Below, in pieces: positions 61,569-64,000 of a stretch of DNA of 64,000 nucleotides. A program made the position numbers and the translations under genes. This DNA comes from Clavibacter michiganensis (GTDB taxonomy: Bacteria; Actinomycetota; Actinomycetes; Actinomycetales; Microbacteriaceae), in NCBI RefSeq assembly GCF_021216655.1, contig NZ_CP080437.1, forward strand, positions 1,302,001 through 1,366,000. The letters are read 5' to 3'. The notes below the pieces were generated by a model that worked only from the letters and a program-made list of their open reading frames with translations, searched no databases and was not told where the DNA came from. Numbering within the stretch: the first letter of the stretch is position 1; the number at the start of each line of letters is the position of its first letter.

Positions 61569-62300
61569 TCAGCACCACGTCCTCCAGAGGTACGGGATGT
61601 CGATGTGGACGCCGTACCTCGCGCAGTTCGTGTTCTTGAGGAACTCCGTGGCGCCCGCGATGAACCCCGCGAGCGGGACGCAGAGCGCGCCGGCCAGTCC
61701 GAAGAAGGCGCAGACCGTCGAGGCGATGACGCCGATGCTCGAGGCGACGAGGACCTTGAACCACGTGCCGTTGATGTAGAACCAGTGGTTGCTCCACCAG
61801 TGCTTGCTCTCGGTGATGCTCGGAGCCCCCGTGGTCCCCGACGACGGGGCGGATGTGCCGGGGTCGAGGGTCACGGAGCCCTTCCCGGAGTCGGACGTCG
61901 CGGCGGACGGCCGCGCGAGCATGCCCGCGCCACCCGACTCCTTCTGCATGTGGGCGGCGATCTCGGCGCCCTTCGCCGCCTCCGCAGCGGTCGGGGGCGT
62001 CAGGGTGATGTGGCGTCCCGCGATGTCCAGCCCGGTCGCCTTCGCGGGAGCGAGGTCGGCCTCGGTCAGCTCCCCGGAGCGGATCTTGTCCAGGAGCGTC
62101 CCGTCCTTCCAGGCCGCGGTGAGGCGGGCCGAGATGGCCGCGGAGGCAGCGGAGGCGGCGACCGCCTGACGCGTGTCCGCGCGAGCGGCGTCCTGGGGGG
62201 ACGAGACGGCGATCCCGAGGGCCGCGACGGCGACGAGGACCAGGGCCGACATCGCCCTACGAGGTGAGAGCGATCGTGCTGCGCTGTGGTTGATGGACAT
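61569..62300 (-). CDS. secreted four-cysteine protein of unknown family, paralogue 1
   Basis: A 243-residue protein with a Sec-type signal (residues 1-41, cleavage likely after ARA). Residues 42-160 are Ala/Ser/Thr-rich with TGLDIAGRHI near 89-98; then ITESKHW (162-168), FYINGTW (174-180), a long hydrophobic Gly/Ala-rich stretch (183-220), and a tail with VHIDIPYLWR. Cysteines are at 197, 207, 226 and 243. Paralogue 2 next door has the same layout, with identical spacing of the last three Cys (19 and 17). No known family recognised. It may be a pore-forming or wall-acting secreted protein; that is speculation. ATG follows aggagg. Confidence 0.8.
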   Translation of the reverse strand: MSINHSAARSLSPRRAMSALVLVAVAALGIAVSSPQDAARADTRQAVAASAASAAISARLTAAWKDGTLLDKIRSGELTEADLAPAKATGLDIAGRHITLTPPTAAEAAKGAEIAAHMQKESGGAGMLARPSAATSDSGKGSVTLDPGTSAPSSGTTGAPSITESKHWWSNHWFYINGTWFKVLVASSIGVIASTVCAFFGLAGALCVPLAGFIAGATEFLKNTNCARYGVHIDIPYLWRTWC

Positions 62301-62495
62301 TTCGAGTACCGCCTCCTGACCGTGAGGCGGATGTCGCCCCGCGACAAGGATCGCTGTCCGGGAGCCATTCAAGAGGCATTCGGGGAATACATCAGGAGAA
62401 CAGGAGGAGAGATTTCGCGATGAATCGGGGTCGCGGTCGGGAATGCCATCCGGCGACGTCTTCGGCCCAGAGATGGAATACCGGATCCGAGAACG

Positions 62496-62527
62496 TCAGA
62501 CGGCCGCCTGGTGGCCGTCGGGTATTC
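62496..62527 (-). promoter_or_regulatory. shared upstream element, copy 1 (upstream of paralogue 1)
   Basis: tcagacg, 12 bases, ccgtcgggtattc. The same 32-bp arrangement occurs at 63484-63515 with identical spacing. The cagacg-gc-cgcctg part is an imperfect palindrome. It lies 195 bp upstream of the paralogue 1 start. Also present between copies and start is the gcggtcgggaatgc segment at 62433-62446, matched upstream of paralogue 2. Confidence 0.7.
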
Positions 62528-62571
62528 GGCATGAGGGAATCGGGGGATATCGGAGGATGCGATTCCGCACG

Positions 62572-62613
62572 CACGAGGCGGGCCGGAGGGAATTTCCTCC
62601 GGCCCGCCTCGTG
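62572..62613 (-). terminator. terminator of secreted paralogue 2
   Basis: Eighteen-base perfect stem, cacgaggcgggccggagg at 62572-62589 and cctccggcccgcctcgtg at 62596-62613, loop gaattt. One of the strongest hairpins in the window; 30 bases past the paralogue 2 stop. No T-tract follows. The rest of the 343-bp interval 62301-62643 is the upstream region of paralogue 1. Confidence 0.9.
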
Positions 62614-62643
62614 GTCGGGCGTCGGTCGACGCCCGAGCGTCCG

Positions 62644-63381
62644 CTAGTCCCGGTTGCAGTGCGACTTGCCGATGTACGGCAGGTCGACCCACCAGCCGCG
62701 CGTCTCGCACTGCCAGTCGTGCGCCACTCCCGCGACCGCCCACAGGAGGGTGGCCACGATGCCGCAGCCGACGATGGTGGGCAGCGACCGGGCGATGGCG
62801 CCGCAGAAGCTGGCTGCCGCCGTGCCGAGCGAGACGTTGGCCATCCACGCGAGCCAGGTGCCGTTGATGTAGTACCAGTGGTCCGTGTGCAGCCACTTCC
62901 ACGCGGTCGTGATGGGGCTGTACCAGTGCTTGCTCTCGGTGATCCCGCCGGCCTCGCCCGCCTTCAGGGGCGGGGCGGTCGTCGTCGACTCGCCCGCGAC
63001 GGCCGAGGCGGAGAGCGAGGCCGCCGCGCCGGGCGCAGCGTCCGTGTAGACGGGAGGCGCCTGGCGCGCGGCGGCGGTCTCCGCGGCGGTGGGCGCGGTG
63101 AATGCCGCGATGTGATGGCCCTGGACATCGAGACCGGTCTTCGACACGGCCTGGATGTCGGCCTGCGAGATCGCGCCGCTCTGGATGTCCTGGAGCAGCG
63201 TGTCGTGCGCGATGGCCGCCGCGATCTTGTTCTGGGGACCGTTGTCGGCCGAGGTGGCGGCGTACGCCGAGCCCTGCGGCACCGCGATGGAGATGCCGAG
63301 CGCTGCGACCGCGGTGATCGCCATGGCCGCGAAAGCCAGGCGCGGGGAAAGGAGCCGACGGGCTCGTGGACGTGCGGACAT
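62644..63381 (-). CDS. secreted four-cysteine protein of unknown family, paralogue 2
   Basis: A 245-residue protein paralogous to its downstream neighbour. Signal peptide residues 1-41 (cut after AYA), TGLDVQGHHI near residues 82-91, ITESKHW (147-153), YYINGTW (170-176), a hydrophobic region (about 177-220), and a Cys-rich end with WWVDLPYIGKSHC. Cysteines at 193, 206, 225 and 242. Between ESKHW and INGTW it has about ten residues more than paralogue 1 (Trp-rich: WKWLHTDHW). Function unknown. ATG follows aaggagg at ideal spacing, so expression may be strong. Confidence 0.8.
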   Translation of the reverse strand: MSARPRARRLLSPRLAFAAMAITAVAALGISIAVPQGSAYAATSADNGPQNKIAAAIAHDTLLQDIQSGAISQADIQAVSKTGLDVQGHHIAAFTAPTAAETAAARQAPPVYTDAAPGAAASLSASAVAGESTTTAPPLKAGEAGGITESKHWYSPITTAWKWLHTDHWYYINGTWLAWMANVSLGTAAASFCGAIARSLPTIVGCGIVATLLWAVAGVAHDWQCETRGWWVDLPYIGKSHCNRD

Positions 63382-63483
63382 CTGTGGTGCCTCCTTAGTC
63401 GAGGAAGGGGCATCCCGCCTCGCGGCAACGATAGGGCGGACGGCATTTCCGGAAGCGGTCGCGAGAATGCGCGACAGCGAACA

Positions 63484-63515
63484 TCAGACGCTCGTCTGAC
63501 GACCATCGGGTATTC
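63484..63515 (-). promoter_or_regulatory. shared upstream element, copy 2 (upstream of paralogue 2)
   Basis: tcagacg, 12 bases, ccatcgggtattc, identical in spacing to copy 1. Here cagacgctcgtctg (63485-63498) is a perfect palindrome around a 2-base centre. It lies 102 bp upstream of the paralogue 2 start and on the opposite side of the interval from the DUF2231 gene (start 63699). The remaining 63382-63698 interval holds no gene I can support. Confidence 0.7.
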
Positions 63516-63698
63516 CCCATGCGAGGGCCCGATGAGATGCGCGGCGATCCCCTGCGTGGGATCCCGGACAGCGCGCTCGGGTGCGTGAGGACGGGCAGGG
63601 ATCCGATCCGTCGCTCGACGACCTTGTCAGCGCTCCCCGACCGGCGTTGCCTGGGATCAGGTCGACGGCGTCGGTGCCGCACCCCGGACGGAGGCACC

Positions 63699-64000
63699 AT
63701 GCGCGAGCTCAAGCTGGTCGAGGCGGTCGTGAGGATCGAGGACGCGAAGGCGCTGGATCCGATCGTCGACCGCGTGAAGGGCGTCGTCACCGCGCTGCTG
63801 AAGCCGCGGGCGCTGGCCGACCTGCTGCACGGCGTGCCGTTCGGGCATCCGCTGCACCCGGTCGCCGTCCTGATCCCCACCGGCGCGTGGGTCTCCTCGG
63901 CGGTCCTCGACCTCCTGCCCGGCAACGAGAAGGCCAGCCGCGCGCTCGTCGGCGTCGGCGTGCTGAGCGCCGCGCCGTCGATCGCCTCCGGCTACGCCGA
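63699..64000 (+). CDS. DUF2231 membrane protein, cut by window edge
   Basis: The ATG at 63699 follows gacggagg. Visible residues (about 100) begin MRELKLVEAVVRIEDAKALD, then HGVPFGHPLHPVAVLIPTGAW near residues 47-67, which is the DUF2231 signature (H-x-x-H-P-x-x-V), and the start of the first hydrophobic helices. Family members are predicted four-helix membrane proteins, some with a heme-binding role; function not established. The 3' end lies outside the window. Confidence 0.85.
   Translation, partial: MRELKLVEAVVRIEDAKALDPIVDRVKGVVTALLKPRALADLLHGVPFGHPLHPVAVLIPTGAWVSSAVLDLLPGNEKASRALVGVGVLSAAPSIASGYA

Noticed and set aside
62443..63588. 381-residue plus-strand frame across paralogue 2
   Set aside because: Arg/Gly-rich shadow of the minus-strand secreted protein, with no ribosome site; it also runs through the strong 62572-62613 hairpin.

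Overview
The window is very GC-rich, densely coded DNA with almost every third codon position G or C. Gene content points to an actinobacterium of the family Microbacteriaceae, most probably Clavibacter or a close relative. This rests on recalled family content (Ku/three-domain LigD, DUF3072, DUF2945, a HelD-type RNA polymerase motor, a desferrioxamine-type operon with a DtxR/IdeR-like box), not on a database search. No rRNA, tRNA, CRISPR array, insertion sequence or prophage is visible. It reads as an ordinary chromosomal segment with a more accessory right end.

Layout. 1-7 kb: PEBP-family protein, a PT-repeat membrane protein, rpsO-pnp, an MFS exporter coupled to an anchored HNH nuclease. 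7-17 kb: SLC13 permease, HelD, VanZ-like protein, MetE-C-like enzyme, apt, M50-type protease, aldo/keto reductase, lspA, a membrane protein, PfpI-type protein. 17-24 kb: SMP-30 protein, Dps, SDR + DUF2945 pair, a NarL-type two-component system, a PBP4-type carboxypeptidase, and a serine-recombinase-like protein whose catalytic serine is replaced. 24-34 kb: DUF3072, PrsW, FAD-linked oxidase, AlkA-type glycosylase, divergent ku/ligD (NHEJ), FAH-family enzyme, and a LEA-like amphipathic repeat protein. 34-47 kb: aspartase, DUF429, a polyprenyl-phosphate glycosyltransferase divergent from gtrA, an Nramp-like transporter lacking the metal motif, purine permease, PiT phosphate transporter, carboxylesterase, CYTH-CHAD protein, BrkB-like protein. 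47-52 kb: reductases and a CaiB-type CoA-transferase broken by an in-frame TGA. 52-64 kb: hsp20 under a CIRCE operator, an iron-box-controlled siderophore operon whose acyltransferase and NIS synthetase are one polypeptide, a run of four small acidic proteins plus a stress-type SDR, and two tandem secreted four-cysteine paralogues of unknown function with a shared upstream palindrome element. The window ends inside a DUF2231 gene.

How the genes work together. The clearest pathway is hydroxamate siderophore synthesis: decarboxylase, N-hydroxylase and acyltransferase-synthetase overlap by 4 bp each behind one 19-bp iron box. Stress protection is a recurrent theme (Dps, Hsp20, Ku/LigD, AlkA, several SDRs, DUF2945/DUF3072, acidic proteins, LEA-like protein). 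At least sixteen genes have a TANNNT hexamer ending 6-7 nt before the start codon, so leaderless transcription is probably common. Many convergent pairs are separated by long perfect hairpins without T-tracts.

The best candidate for something undescribed is the pair of secreted four-cysteine paralogues at 61.5-63.5 kb, duplicated together with their upstream element and terminator.
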